NCBI GenBank assembly: GCA_964460845.1
Contig: CAYWRZ010000002.1
Span: 124,001 to 188,000, forward strand
DNA from: CAYWRZ01 sp964460845
GTDB taxonomy: Bacteria > Bacteroidota > Bacteroidia > Flavobacteriales_D > UBA2798
DNA length: 64,000 nucleotides
Direction: 5' to 3'
Shown here: piece after piece, positions 1 to 9,461 of the stretch
How positions within the stretch are numbered: position 1 is the first letter of the stretch
Layout: the number at the start of each line of letters is the position of its first letter
Position numbers and translations under genes: made by a program
The notes under the pieces: generated by a model
Database searches by the model: none
What the model saw: only the letters and a program-made list of their open reading frames with translations
What the model was told of the DNA's origin: nothing

Positions 1-1
1 C

Positions 2-496
2 GTACATGGGCTGAGCGGCAATAAAAAAAATTACCATGCGCCGCAGAATTCTTATCTGAATATCGTACTCGAAACGGGCAAAGGCAATCCGCTGGCGCTT
101 TCGATCATTTATATGTTGCTGTGTGAGATGTTGGAAATACCCGTGTACGGGATCAACTTACCCAATCATTTTGTGCTGGCTTATCTCGATGAGCTGAAAA
201 CCTTGCGGGAGCTGGAGAATAACGAAATGGCCGAAGACGGAATCTTATTCTATATCAATCCTTTTAGCCGTGGAACTATTTTTAACCGGAAAGAAATCGA
301 CCAGTTTTTGAGTCAGATCAAAATTGCGCCCCGGAAAGAATTTTTCGTTCCCTGCTCACACATCAGCATTATAAAACGCCTAATCACCAATCTGATTTAC
401 GCCTACGAAAAAGTAAATGATGCTGAAAAAGCCGAAGAGCTAAGGCTGTTATACCGTTCGGTCGATGCGCATTCCTTACCCGAAGGCACCGCCTGA
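2..496 (+). CDS. SirB1-like transglutaminase-fold protein, 3' part
   Basis: The reading frame is already open at base 2, so the gene starts before the window and only its last 164 residues are present. The visible part has the conserved block GNPLALSIIYMLLCEML, then a Gly-Ile-Asn-Leu-Pro-Asn-His-Phe stretch typical of the SirB1/YchA family (Transglut_core2 followed by a TPR-like tail). The helical tail from about residue 110 fits that TPR part. The cellular role of the family is poorly known. The gene converges on the leftward corA operon, with 30 bases between the two stop codons. The family call is good; the biochemical role is open. Confidence 0.8.
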   Translation, partial: VHGLSGNKKNYHAPQNSYLNIVLETGKGNPLALSIIYMLLCEMLEIPVYGINLPNHFVLAYLDELKTLRELENNEMAEDGILFYINPFSRGTIFNRKEIDQFLSQIKIAPRKEFFVPCSHISIIKRLITNLIYAYEKVNDAEKAEELRLLYRSVDAHSLPEGTA

Positions 497-526
497 TCGC
501 AGCAGGTACGAAACTTCATTTTGCCT

Positions 527-949
527 TTAATCGGGACTGATGCGGTGCATATCGTTATTCTGATCTTCGATCTCGTCTTTGACTACTCTTATGCGTTGCG
601 CCACGATAGCCAGCTCGCGATGGCCGTGCTGTGCCAGCCATTTTAAGCCTTCGTCGGAACCGTCGCCGGCAATGGCCATTTTTTCGAGCACCTGAAACTT
701 GTATTTCCGCAACCATACATAGGCCTGCGGATTTCTTTCTACCGCGTTGATCATGGCCATCAGGTGCGGATACCCGTTTTCCATCAGCCATTGGCGGGCA
801 TCGTCTTTGTTGCGCAGCGCAAACGTAAAAATACCAAGCTCTTTATAGCCATTCTTCACGAGCCAATCGCCGATTTTTTTATTACCGGAAATCGCTTCGG
901 CCCAGGCCAGCAATATTTTAGGAGGATAATTGAGCGGCTTTACATCCAT
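527..949 (-). CDS. Small conserved protein with degenerate Trp-Leu repeats
   Basis: A 140-residue soluble protein of unknown function, the last gene of the mutA-scpA-mscS-corA operon. Its start overlaps the 3' end of corA by 10 bases, which suggests translational coupling. The sequence is built from about four degenerate units of roughly 30 residues. Each has a Trp-Leu (DWLVKNGY, QWLMENGY, VWLRKYKF, KWLAQHGH) followed by a short helix with conserved Leu/Ala. The pattern resembles a small helical-repeat scaffold. There is no signal peptide, membrane segment or catalytic motif. The gene is judged real from its operon position and host-like codon use. Confidence 0.7.
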   Translation of the reverse strand: MDVKPLNYPPKILLAWAEAISGNKKIGDWLVKNGYKELGIFTFALRNKDDARQWLMENGYPHLMAMINAVERNPQAYVWLRKYKFQVLEKMAIAGDGSDEGLKWLAQHGHRELAIVAQRIRVVKDEIEDQNNDMHRISPD

Positions 950-1992
950 TTTTTTCGACGTAAAATGTAAATCAACAAGACGGTTACGAGTATCATCACT
1001 ATCCAGACACTGAGGTAACCGTATTTCCAGTGAATTTCGGGCATATTTGGAAAATTCATTCCATACACGCCCACAATAAAGGTAAGCGGAATAAAAATAG
1101 TAGAGATAATTGTGAGCACCTTCATCACACTGTTGAGCCTATTGCTCAACGTAGAAAGATATACTTCGGCCGCCGTGTTGAGCATTTCGCGGTATATTTC
1201 GATCGACTCGGCAATGTACAGGGTATGATCGTACACATCGCGCAGAAAAAATGTGGTCGATTGTTCGATCAGCTTCGAAGTGCCTTTTTCGAGCTTGCCT
1301 ACCGCATCGCGCACCGGCACAATCGATTTGCGAAGAAATACCAGATCTTTTTTGAGCTTTTGCAACTGCACCAGTACTTCTTTACCGGGATTGCGCAGCA
1401 CTTTTCCTTCCAGCTTTTCGATTTCTTCATCAAGCTCGTCGGTGACCAAAAAATAATAATCCACAATCACATCGATCAGCGCATAGACCAGGTAATCGGC
1501 GCCTTTTTTACGGACACGTCCTTTTGCATTGCGCAGGCGCTCGCGAATACTGTCAAAAATATCGCCGGGAGTTTCCTGAAAAGAAATCACCCAGGAATCG
1601 CCCAGCACGAAGCTAACCTGCTCACTTTCTATCTTCCGCTTCGAGGTGTTATAGGTAATTACTTTCAGCGTAAAATGGATATATTCTTCAAAATCTTCGA
1701 TTTTAGGCCGGTGATGCGGGTTCATCACATCTTCGAGCAAGAGCGGGTGCAATCCGAAGGTTTCTCCGAAAGTCTGAATAAGCGCACTGTCGTGAATACC
1801 GTCCACATTGATCCAGGTTACCATCCCGTTGCGGCGGGAATCGGCCAGCTCATTTATCGAAGTAGGGCAATACTCGCGCAGGCTATGCTCGTCGTATTCC
1901 ATCACGGTTACCTCCACTTTTTCGCCGCGCGCTTTTCCCATGTGGACCAGCGATCCGGGAGGTAATCCTATTTTTTCACGACGACTGGTCAT
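940..1992 (-). CDS. corA: CorA family magnesium/cobalt transporter
   Basis: A 350-residue divalent cation channel of the inner membrane. A large cytoplasmic N-terminal domain runs to about residue 285 and includes a charged helical stretch. Two C-terminal membrane helices follow, with the diagnostic selectivity motif Tyr-Gly-Met-Asn between them (GMN at 311-313). The chain ends in a basic tail (RRKKWM). Length and order are normal for the family. The start overlaps the upstream mscS stop by 4 bases (ATGA type), so translation is probably coupled. Mg2+, Co2+ and Ni2+ are known family substrates; which one is carried here cannot be told. Confidence 0.95.
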   Translation of the reverse strand: MTSRREKIGLPPGSLVHMGKARGEKVEVTVMEYDEHSLREYCPTSINELADSRRNGMVTWINVDGIHDSALIQTFGETFGLHPLLLEDVMNPHHRPKIEDFEEYIHFTLKVITYNTSKRKIESEQVSFVLGDSWVISFQETPGDIFDSIRERLRNAKGRVRKKGADYLVYALIDVIVDYYFLVTDELDEEIEKLEGKVLRNPGKEVLVQLQKLKKDLVFLRKSIVPVRDAVGKLEKGTSKLIEQSTTFFLRDVYDHTLYIAESIEIYREMLNTAAEVYLSTLSNRLNSVMKVLTIISTIFIPLTFIVGVYGMNFPNMPEIHWKYGYLSVWIVMILVTVLLIYILRRKKWM

Positions 1993-2894
1993 GCTTCGGG
2001 AAGCCTTTCTTTCTGAAGAATGATATGATGCGGATAAGGAAATTCGAAGCCTTCGCGTTGAAAACGTTCTTTGATGGAGCGATTCAGATCGCAGTGCATT
2101 TCGAAGCCTTCGGCAAAATTACGTGCCCATACGTAAGCGCGTAGGTTCACGCCAAATTCATTCAGCTCGACTACTCTTACAATCACATCGGGTACACCTT
2201 CACGTTTTTCTTCGGGCGTACGTGCATCGATGAAGAAGCGGTGATTCCGGGCTTCTTCCGACATAATGCTGATGGCTTTACCGATATCGGCATCGTACGT
2301 AATGCGGATGTTGATATGACGTCGTGCCCTTTCGTCGAGAATATTGTTGTTGATGATGGTCTCGTTGTTGATCACCGAGTTGGGGATGATGATACGCCGG
2401 TTCTGAAAATCGCGGATCACGGTATGACGGAGGGTAATGTCTTCGACCGTACCGGCATATTCTTCGCGCGAAGTGCCCTGCCCTACCTTGATCACATCGC
2501 CTACGCGAAAAGGGCGCGACATCACGACGAAAATTCCGCCAATAATATTAGAAAACGCCTGCTGGGAAGCAAAACCCAGCACCGCTGCAAAGATACCCGC
2601 ACCGGCCACCAACGTGGTCGATACCATACGCAGCGAGGGAATGGTATGAATAATGGCAATCAGCGCAAATACATAAATCAGGGAATTGATAATATTGCGC
2701 AGAAAATTGTACCGGGTTTTGTCCACTTTGAGGTAAGTGGACGAGCGGTGAATAAAGCGGGTCATAAGCAGCTTTACCACCCTCGACGAGACAAACGCGA
2801 TCAGAAGGATACCGAATATTTGCGCCATTACGGCAATATCCAGCTCAATGGTTCCCAGCTTTAGCGTACCCCAACCTGCCTCTTTCTCCTCCAT
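1989..2894 (-). CDS. MscS family small-conductance mechanosensitive channel
   Basis: A 301-residue membrane protein with two or three N-terminal helices. The pore helix is rich in Gly/Ala (VAGAGIFAAVLGFASQQAFSN) and is followed by the MscS signature around SRPFRVGD at about residue 130. The soluble beta and C-terminal domains are complete. Family members open under membrane tension and release solutes during osmotic downshock. The ATG shares one base with the scpA stop codon, so the channel is co-translated with methylmalonyl-CoA mutase. It is one of the shorter MscS homologues, without extra N-terminal helices. Confidence 0.92.
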   Translation of the reverse strand: MEEKEAGWGTLKLGTIELDIAVMAQIFGILLIAFVSSRVVKLLMTRFIHRSSTYLKVDKTRYNFLRNIINSLIYVFALIAIIHTIPSLRMVSTTLVAGAGIFAAVLGFASQQAFSNIIGGIFVVMSRPFRVGDVIKVGQGTSREEYAGTVEDITLRHTVIRDFQNRRIIIPNSVINNETIINNNILDERARRHINIRITYDADIGKAISIMSEEARNHRFFIDARTPEEKREGVPDVIVRVVELNEFGVNLRAYVWARNFAEGFEMHCDLNRSIKERFQREGFEFPYPHHIILQKERLPEA

Positions 2895-5044
2895 TATTCG
2901 CTCATTAACAGTTGAAGAATATCCTGTGCTGCTTTTGAAATTTTGGTTCCCGGGCCAAACACGGCCGCTACGCCCGCTTCAAACAAAAATTCATAATCCT
3001 GCTGCGGAATAACACCGCCCGCAATAACAAGTATGTCTTCCCGTCCGTATTTTTTCAGCTCTTCGATCACTTGCGGCACCAGTGTTTTATGGCCGGCGGC
3101 GAGCGACGATACCCCCAGCACGTGCACGTCGTTTTCGATAGCCTGACGTGCGGCTTCTTCGGGCGTTTGAAACAAAGGGCCTATATCCACATCGAATCCG
3201 ATATCGGCAAAAGAGGTGGCTATCACCTTTGCACCGCGATCGTGCCCGTCTTGCCCCAGCTTGGCGACCATCACACGGGGTCTTCTGCCTTCGCTTTCGG
3301 CAAAACGGTCGGCCAATTCACGGGCCTTGATAAAATCCTGATCCTGCATGGCTTCGGAAGAATATACACCTGAAATAGAACGAATCTGCGCTTTGTAACG
3401 CCCGTACACGTTTTCGAGCGCGGATGAAATTTCACCTAAAGAGGCCCTGCGACGTGCCGCCTCGACCGCCAGCTCGAGCAGATTACCTTCACCCGTGCGG
3501 GCGCTGTGCTCCAACTGACGAAGAATATCCGCTACGGCATCGGCATCGCGCGAGGCTTTCAACTGCCCCAGCCTTTCGATCTGCGCTTCTCGCACTTTTA
3601 CGTTATCGACCTCGAGAATGTCTATGGTCTGACGCGCATCTGACACATAGCGGTTTACGCCCACTATCACTTCTTTTCCCGAATCGATTTGTGCCTGACG
3701 GCGCGCTGCGGCTTCTTCGATACGCATTTTCGGCAATCCGGTTTCTATGGCTTTTGCCATTCCTCCGAGCGCTTCCACTTCTTCTATCAATGCCCAGGCT
3801 TTTTGCGCCAGCTCGTCGGTCAGCTTTTCGACATAATACGAGCCCGCCCAGGGATCTACGGCCCGGCAAATCGGAGTTTCTTCCTGTAGGTAAAGCTGAG
3901 TATTGCGGGCAATACGCGCCGAAAAATCGGTAGGTAAAGCAATAGCTTCATCGAGCGCATTGGTGTGAAGCGATTGGGTTCCGCCAAAGGCAGCCGACAG
4001 TGCTTCCACACAGGTACGGGCCACATTGTTGAAGGGATCCTGCTCGGTAAGGCTCCAGCCCGAAGTCTGACAATGCGTACGCAAAGCCATCGATTTCGGG
4101 TTTTTAGGATTAAAACGTTTTACAATTTTACTCCAAAGCATCCGTGCTGCACGCATTTTGGCTATTTCCATAAACGTATTCATCCCGATAGCCCAGAAAA
4201 AAGAGAGCCTCGGTGCAAAATCGTCGATGTCGAGTCCGGCTTCCATTCCGGTACGGAGGTATTCGAGCCCGTCGGCCAACGTATAAGCCAGCTCAATATC
4301 GGCGGTAGCACCCGCTTCCTGCATGTGATAGCCTGAAATGCTGATGCTGTTGAATCGGGGCATGTGCTGCGAAGTATATCTGAAAATATCCGCAATGATG
4401 CGCATCGATGGCAGGGGCGGATAGATATAGGTGTTCCGCACCATGAATTCTTTGAGAATATCGTTCTGAATGGTTCCCGACAGTTGTTCGGGCTTTACAC
4501 CCTGCTCTTCGGCCGCCACGATATAAAACGCCATGATGGGCAATACCGCTCCGTTCATGGTCATGGAAACCGACATTTGATCGAGCGGAATCTGGTCGAA
4601 AAGTATTTTCATGTCGAGCACCGAATCTATCGCTACTCCGGCTTTTCCCACATCGCCTCTTACACGGGGATGATCGCTGTCGTAGCCTCTGTGCGTAGCC
4701 AAATCGAAAGCCACGGAAAGTCCTTTTTGCCCGGCAGCCAGGTTACGGCGGTAAAAGGCATTCGATTCTTCGGCCGTGCTGAATCCGGCATACTGACGGA
4801 TGGTCCATGGACGGATGGTGTACATGCTGGCATAGGGTCCGCGGAGAAAAGGCGCTACACCTGCTACAAAATTGAGGTGTGGGAGCTTCTCCAAATCGGC
4901 GGGGGCGTAAGCGGGCTTAAGCGCGAGCTGTTCTTGCGTAACCCATTCGGAAGCGGTTTCAGGAACGCCCACCGCGGTGGGATCTCCTTCGCCCGAAAGG
5001 GGTGTGAGTGTGCTATAATCGGGGCGTTTCGCGGAACCGGCCAT
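2894..5044 (-). CDS. scpA: Methylmalonyl-CoA mutase, large (alpha) subunit
   Basis: A 716-residue adenosylcobalamin-dependent enzyme that interconverts (R)-methylmalonyl-CoA and succinyl-CoA. A TIM-barrel substrate domain covers roughly residues 40-550, with NGAVLPIMAFYIVAAEEQGV in the middle. The C-terminal B12-binding domain carries Asp-x-His-x-x-Gly at D599/H601/G604 (GQDGHDRG); His601 is the expected lower cobalt ligand. Length is normal for the catalytic subunit. It follows mutA and a small SpoIIAA-like gene, 15 bases after the latter, and overlaps mscS by one base. No cobalamin riboswitch is visible upstream, and no meaB chaperone gene lies in the window. Confidence 0.97.
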   Translation of the reverse strand: MAGSAKRPDYSTLTPLSGEGDPTAVGVPETASEWVTQEQLALKPAYAPADLEKLPHLNFVAGVAPFLRGPYASMYTIRPWTIRQYAGFSTAEESNAFYRRNLAAGQKGLSVAFDLATHRGYDSDHPRVRGDVGKAGVAIDSVLDMKILFDQIPLDQMSVSMTMNGAVLPIMAFYIVAAEEQGVKPEQLSGTIQNDILKEFMVRNTYIYPPLPSMRIIADIFRYTSQHMPRFNSISISGYHMQEAGATADIELAYTLADGLEYLRTGMEAGLDIDDFAPRLSFFWAIGMNTFMEIAKMRAARMLWSKIVKRFNPKNPKSMALRTHCQTSGWSLTEQDPFNNVARTCVEALSAAFGGTQSLHTNALDEAIALPTDFSARIARNTQLYLQEETPICRAVDPWAGSYYVEKLTDELAQKAWALIEEVEALGGMAKAIETGLPKMRIEEAAARRQAQIDSGKEVIVGVNRYVSDARQTIDILEVDNVKVREAQIERLGQLKASRDADAVADILRQLEHSARTGEGNLLELAVEAARRRASLGEISSALENVYGRYKAQIRSISGVYSSEAMQDQDFIKARELADRFAESEGRRPRVMVAKLGQDGHDRGAKVIATSFADIGFDVDIGPLFQTPEEAARQAIENDVHVLGVSSLAAGHKTLVPQVIEELKKYGREDILVIAGGVIPQQDYEFLFEAGVAAVFGPGTKISKAAQDILQLLMSE

Positions 5045-5059
5045 GAATTTCTTTTTCTT

Positions 5060-5494
5060 TTAATGATTCTGATACACAAATTCTTTTTCCAAAGGATTCT
5101 GCTTACTCAGCCAGTGCAGGGCTTTTTCCCGGTTGTCGAACATACGTACGGGAATTGCCGGCCTGTTAAGGTAGAGAAAAGTATTTCCTATAACCCTTGC
5201 CACAGCCGAATGGGCTACGGCCGAAGCACAGGAAGCGAACAGCGCTATTTTTTCGGCTACAAAGACCCGTTCCTGTCCGCCGAACGTATTCAGGTTTTGC
5301 AGCTCGGTATAGAAAGGCGATTTTTCTCCCTGCTGCAGCTCCATGTAAATGTTAAGGTCGTAGTTAAGGTTGGCCATACATGGACGTCTGTATCCCGGAT
5401 AGGGAATGAAAGACAGGAGTCCGTCGGACCATTTATGAATAATTCCGGTATTGGTTTTTACCTCATGCAAAATCGATACACCCTGACGTTCCAT
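5060..5494 (-). CDS. SpoIIAA-like (STAS-related, DUF7793-type) protein
   Basis: A 144-residue soluble protein between the two mutase subunit genes, 6 bases after mutA and 15 before scpA. The C-terminal half matches a family loosely called SpoIIAA-like: an Ala-rich helix, VARVIGNTFLYLNRPAIP, an Arg-Met-Phe strand and a closing KALHWL. It is a clear paralogue of the protein at 25844-26275, which ends PAIPFRVF...EALQWL. No catalytic residues are evident. Its position suggests a role with acyl-CoA enzymes or a regulatory role, but this is inference from context. Overall similarity to the family is good; the function is unknown. Confidence 0.75.
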   Translation of the reverse strand: MERQGVSILHEVKTNTGIIHKWSDGLLSFIPYPGYRRPCMANLNYDLNIYMELQQGEKSPFYTELQNLNTFGGQERVFVAEKIALFASCASAVAHSAVARVIGNTFLYLNRPAIPVRMFDNREKALHWLSKQNPLEKEFVYQNH

Positions 5495-5500
5495 AATACC

Positions 5501-6940
5501 TTATTTTACGGTTTCACGCGGTTGAAAAGCCTGTGCCAGGCGAAAGGGCCTGAGTACGGGAAAATCGCCGGTGTGGAGTTCCTGCAGCTTTTCTTCGGGC
5601 CATTCGGATCCGTTTTGCTGATAACAGTTCACTCCTATCATTTTTAATTTCCCTTCGCGGAAAAGAAGGGTTTTATGCTGCGCGGCGGCTTCCAGCTCGT
5701 CACGCAGCTTCCCACTTTCAAGATACGGAAGAAAACCGCCTTCCTGCTCGGCCGACTGAAATTTTTTCCAGGCTTGCTTTACCAGCTCGGCCGTAAGGTG
5801 CTCGATAAAATAAGCGCCTCCGGCGGGATCGGCAATTTTATCCAAATGCGCTTCGTCGCGCAGAATAAGCTGAATATTTCGCGCTATGCGGCGCGAAAAA
5901 GCGGAAGCAGGTTCATGCCCCACTTCAAAAGGCAGTATTTTGAGGGTATTGCATCCTCCGAGTACAGCGGCCATAGCCGAAGTGGTAGCGCGCAAAATAT
6001 TAGTATGCTGATCGACGGGCGAACGGTAAAAATCGGAAGTTTCGGATTCGATATACGCATTGTGCGAACAGGTATGAGCCGGAGAATAAGGTTTGAGCAC
6101 CGTAGCCCACAGCACCCTGAAAGCTCTGAGTTTGGCCGTTTCGGCATAAAAATCGGTACCCGAGGCGAAACGAAAACGGATAAGCGCCGCCGCTTCGTCT
6201 ATCGTAATTCCCGCGTTTACAAGCCGGTAAACATATTCGTGCCCCTGAAGCAGGGCAAAAGCAAGTTCCTGAACAGGTGTTGCGCCACAACGTGCATAGA
6301 GGGTTGCATCGACCGTAAAGGCTTGAAAAAGGCTAACACTTTTTATTGCCTGACGAGCTGTAGGTAGCAGCAGCTTCCCGGTATCGGAACCGGCCGCAGG
6401 CCATTTGCCGCTAAGCGCCAGTTGCCCCAGCGGATCTTCATGCACCGATCCACGCAGGTTACGCGGGTCGATCTCCTGCTTACGGGCATAGTTCTCCAGC
6501 CATTCGAGCAGAACCACCGCTTCGGTACCTGAAAAACAGATTTCTATATAGGCAATCAGCACCCCATCGAGCAGCTTTTCCAATTCCTCGTAGGCTTTGA
6601 GCTTACCCGAAAACGTAAGTGAGGTAGCTCCGGCTTCCAAGGCGGCGAGGGCTTCTTTGTTGGCCTGCTCTACCCCTTGCGCGAGTGAAATCTCTTCGTT
6701 TATCTCCCACTCGTTACCCGCTGCATTTTTACCCCGTTTATAGGGAAATGCGGCAGGAATATCCGAACCGTCGGGGGTATAAGAAGTGTAAAAAGGATCG
6801 AGGCGGATTCCGTCTTCCGTTTCCCAGGTAAGCACTTCGCGGTAGTCGCGTCCTTTCAGCTCTTTCGACAGGGCTTCAATCCATGACGATACCGGAACCG
6901 CTTCAAATTCGGAAAAGAGATTGTCCTGCCTGTCTTTCAT
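5501..6940 (-). CDS. mutA: Methylmalonyl-CoA mutase, small (beta) subunit
   Basis: A 479-residue partner of ScpA and first gene of the operon. It resembles the TIM-barrel part of the mutase (CSHNAYIESETSDFYRSP; ADPAGGAYFIEHLT near residue 390). It stops after the barrel: there is no DxHxxG motif and no B12 domain, so it cannot bind cobalamin the way ScpA does. In heterodimeric mutases the beta chain is non-catalytic and structural. The short length fits Bacteroidota beta subunits better than the longer actinobacterial type. A -7-like TACATTTG (reverse strand, 6958-6965) sits just before the ATG, so the leader would be only about 11 bases. Confidence 0.93.
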   Translation of the reverse strand: MKDRQDNLFSEFEAVPVSSWIEALSKELKGRDYREVLTWETEDGIRLDPFYTSYTPDGSDIPAAFPYKRGKNAAGNEWEINEEISLAQGVEQANKEALAALEAGATSLTFSGKLKAYEELEKLLDGVLIAYIEICFSGTEAVVLLEWLENYARKQEIDPRNLRGSVHEDPLGQLALSGKWPAAGSDTGKLLLPTARQAIKSVSLFQAFTVDATLYARCGATPVQELAFALLQGHEYVYRLVNAGITIDEAAALIRFRFASGTDFYAETAKLRAFRVLWATVLKPYSPAHTCSHNAYIESETSDFYRSPVDQHTNILRATTSAMAAVLGGCNTLKILPFEVGHEPASAFSRRIARNIQLILRDEAHLDKIADPAGGAYFIEHLTAELVKQAWKKFQSAEQEGGFLPYLESGKLRDELEAAAQHKTLLFREGKLKMIGVNCYQQNGSEWPEEKLQELHTGDFPVLRPFRLAQAFQPRETVK

Positions 6941-6957
6941 GCCTCAGAGAGTTTCCA

Positions 6958-6965
6958 CAAATGTA
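6958..6965 (-). promoter_or_regulatory. Candidate -7 element for the mutA operon
   Basis: On the minus strand this reads TACATTTG, a perfect match to the Bacteroidota -7 consensus TAnnTTTG, 17 bases before the mutA ATG. No clear TTG is found at the expected distance upstream, so the -33 part is weak. Confidence 0.4.
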
Positions 6966-7064
6966 ATAAAACGGCAGTAAATACGGGCTTAATCCACGCA
7001 AAGACAGGCAAGCGTAAGACACCTAAAGCCGCTGCTCCGCGCGCGGAAAATAAAATTTTGATTC

Positions 7065-9461
7065 TCAGTGCTTCACCAGCCGTGTGCTGTAGCGTTTTTG
7101 CCCCGGTGCCTCGTAGGTAAGAATATACAATCCCGGAACGAGCCACTGCGCCTGCACGCTTACCCGTTCGGTCGGTACCAGTTGCGACCAAAGCAGCTTT
7201 CCGGTAATGTCGTACAGGTACAACTGTCCGCCGGGAGGATTACCCGCTTGAAGCTCCAGCACCACATTTTCTTCGAAGGGATTAGGAAATACACGAATTC
7301 CCGATTCGTGCAGCGTTTCTTCCACATCGATTCGATTGCCTTCCGATACGTAAAAACGATCCACTCCGCTTTCGAGCAGGTGGGTATTGGTCGAATGTTT
7401 TTCCTCTACCGAAAAGATAACCCGCATGGTAGCGGTAGGCGTAAGGTGTGTTACAATCGAAGTGCTCTGCTCTACCCACTGCGACATGGCGGTATTGGAA
7501 GCCTGAATGGTGTTGACCACAACCGTATCGGTTCCATTCGTGATTTTCACTTCCAGCACATCGTCGTGGGGCGGATTATAGTAGCCATTTATAAACCAGG
7601 TCGAGTAGCCTATCCAGGGATCGGTAAAGCCGCTTGCGTCAAATACAGGAGAAGTAAGAATAGTGACACCGCCTTCCACATCGTTGCTGGTCACCGATCC
7701 GGCGCTGTTACCGGTAACATAAGCCTCTTCGCCGCAATCGTTGTGCCAGTCGAACCAGGGGTTGACCGGAATACCTCCCGACAAGCCGGTGGGAATAGGC
7801 ACATCGCGCACCCATTGACCCTGCGTAGCATTGCCACTTACCGTCCAGCCGAAATCGAAATAAAAATCGTCGTAATAGCCTTTGGGCAGCTCTATGGTAT
7901 GGGAAAAATCAGTAGCGGGAAAATCGAGGGTTTCCCAACAATTTGTGATGTATCCCCATTTGCCGGCGAGTATCTGATAGCGGTCTTGCGGAATATTGGA
8001 AATGGAATAGTTGCCCGAAGCATTGGTCGTAGCAGAAAAAGAAAAGTCTTCATTCTTGACCTCTACCAGGGCATTGGCTATGGGTGTGCCGGTACCTTCT
8101 TCTCTCACGATTCCGTTCATGGTTACCATCGTAAAGGGCACCAACTGGTGATTCAACACGACGGTATCGCCTGCGGTAAGTGTCACGTTGAACAGCGTGT
8201 CGGTATGATACCCTGCGCGGGAAATACGAATATCATAAGCACCGCTCACGCCCACTCCGGTTTTGTAATGCCCGGTAAGACCGGTCTGTTTGGCCGTTCC
8301 GGTATTCAGAATAAGCACTTCGGCATTGTTTACCGGCACACCGGTGTTAGCGTTAGTTACCTGTCCTTCGAGGTAGGCCGCTCTTTTGTAGTCGGCGCTG
8401 AAGATAAAAAGTCCCTGTTCTCTGTCGGTGGCCAAAATATTTCCAGAAGGCAGGTAAGGATACACCCCCCAAATGCTGTTAAAGCCGTCGCCCGAAAGTG
8501 GCGATACGTCAATATTTCCCACTTCGACTAAGTTAGCCGGGTTGTGGGCATCGTGAATAGTAACCCCGTCGCGGTAATAAGCCGTAACCAGCCAGCCGTT
8601 GAGGTAATGGACATTGTGGGGCACAGAGCCCGAGCCGGGATTGCTTTGTATGCGATCGAGCGGGATGATATTTTCGGGATCCGAAATGTCGTACGAAGCG
8701 ATATAGGCGCCCGATACTTCGTCGGTAGTAAAAAGGTAGCGGCCGTCGTCGGAAAGCCAGCAGTTATGGGTGAAATAATGGGGCGTGCTTTGCGTACCGA
8801 GCACTACCGGATTCGCTTTGTCAGAAATATCGACTATACTGAAAAAGCCGTCCAATATGTGTGCGCTGTACAGCGTATCGCCACGTGCGTAGCTGTCGTG
8901 CGTGTAATACATATCGAAGTTTCCTACCTCGGGAGGATTCACCGGATCCTGCGTAAGATCGTAAAAAACGGTTCCGCCGCTGCCCCGATTGGCACCGTTG
9001 ATGTGGAGAATACCGTTTTCGTCGATGTAAAGCGTATGTGCCGAAGTCCAGTGCGGGCCGTTAGAACCCGAGAAGTTTTGGGTAGGCAGCACGTGACTTT
9101 GCGGAAGCGGAGAAAGATCGATGACCAGCAATCCCGACGGCACTATCCCGTTCATATCGGTCGTTACATAGGCATAATCGTTCCACACTTTTACTTCGCG
9201 CCACACCGACGAGATTCCCGATTGGAACCATATTTCCTGCGGATTGGCGGGGTCGGTTACATCTACGATAGATACGCCGTCGTTGAGTCCTACAATGGCA
9301 TATTCGTTGCCCAGCTCATCGACGTAGGCCCAGTGACCGGCGCAACCGGTATTGTGCAGCACGCGGTAATCGACATGGCCGAGCTGGGTCATATTAAGCT
9401 GTGCGAAAGCCGATACCGCACACAGCGACGTACCGATAAGGGAAAGTACTTTTTTCAACAT
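7065..9461 (-). CDS. Choice-of-anchor B secreted protein with T9SS sorting domain
   Basis: A 798-residue exported protein. A signal peptide (about 1-21, cleaved after AFA) is followed by LVIVD-type beta-propeller repeats to about residue 360 (NDGVSIVDVTDPANP, GLLVIDLSPL). This is the layout of choice-of-anchor B proteins. Two carboxypeptidase-regulatory-like beta domains follow (about 375-545; EGQVTNANTGVPV and GIVREEGTGTPI), then a beta-rich region. A type IX secretion C-terminal domain ends the protein (about 724-798; VFPNPFEENVV ... LYDITGK ... GLYILTY). T9SS substrates cross the outer membrane and are released or anchored to lipopolysaccharide. The ligand is unknown. It stands alone, transcribed leftward. 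Confidence 0.9.
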   Translation of the reverse strand: MLKKVLSLIGTSLCAVSAFAQLNMTQLGHVDYRVLHNTGCAGHWAYVDELGNEYAIVGLNDGVSIVDVTDPANPQEIWFQSGISSVWREVKVWNDYAYVTTDMNGIVPSGLLVIDLSPLPQSHVLPTQNFSGSNGPHWTSAHTLYIDENGILHINGANRGSGGTVFYDLTQDPVNPPEVGNFDMYYTHDSYARGDTLYSAHILDGFFSIVDISDKANPVVLGTQSTPHYFTHNCWLSDDGRYLFTTDEVSGAYIASYDISDPENIIPLDRIQSNPGSGSVPHNVHYLNGWLVTAYYRDGVTIHDAHNPANLVEVGNIDVSPLSGDGFNSIWGVYPYLPSGNILATDREQGLFIFSADYKRAAYLEGQVTNANTGVPVNNAEVLILNTGTAKQTGLTGHYKTGVGVSGAYDIRISRAGYHTDTLFNVTLTAGDTVVLNHQLVPFTMVTMNGIVREEGTGTPIANALVEVKNEDFSFSATTNASGNYSISNIPQDRYQILAGKWGYITNCWETLDFPATDFSHTIELPKGYYDDFYFDFGWTVSGNATQGQWVRDVPIPTGLSGGIPVNPWFDWHNDCGEEAYVTGNSAGSVTSNDVEGGVTILTSPVFDASGFTDPWIGYSTWFINGYYNPPHDDVLEVKITNGTDTVVVNTIQASNTAMSQWVEQSTSIVTHLTPTATMRVIFSVEEKHSTNTHLLESGVDRFYVSEGNRIDVEETLHESGIRVFPNPFEENVVLELQAGNPPGGQLYLYDITGKLLWSQLVPTERVSVQAQWLVPGLYILTYEAPGQKRYSTRLVKH

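Noticed and set aside
1030..1965. A 311-codon rightward frame opposite corA
   Set aside because: corA is certain and the antisense translation is rich in His, Arg and Phe without any motif.
4364..5647. A 427-codon rightward frame opposite scpA and its neighbours
   Set aside because: It crosses the boundaries of three well-supported genes and has no domain. Long antisense frames are expected from this codon usage.
6941..7064. Cobalamin riboswitch upstream of mutA
   Set aside because: Only about 120 bases are free and no B12-box-like sequence is seen; the predicted leader is very short.
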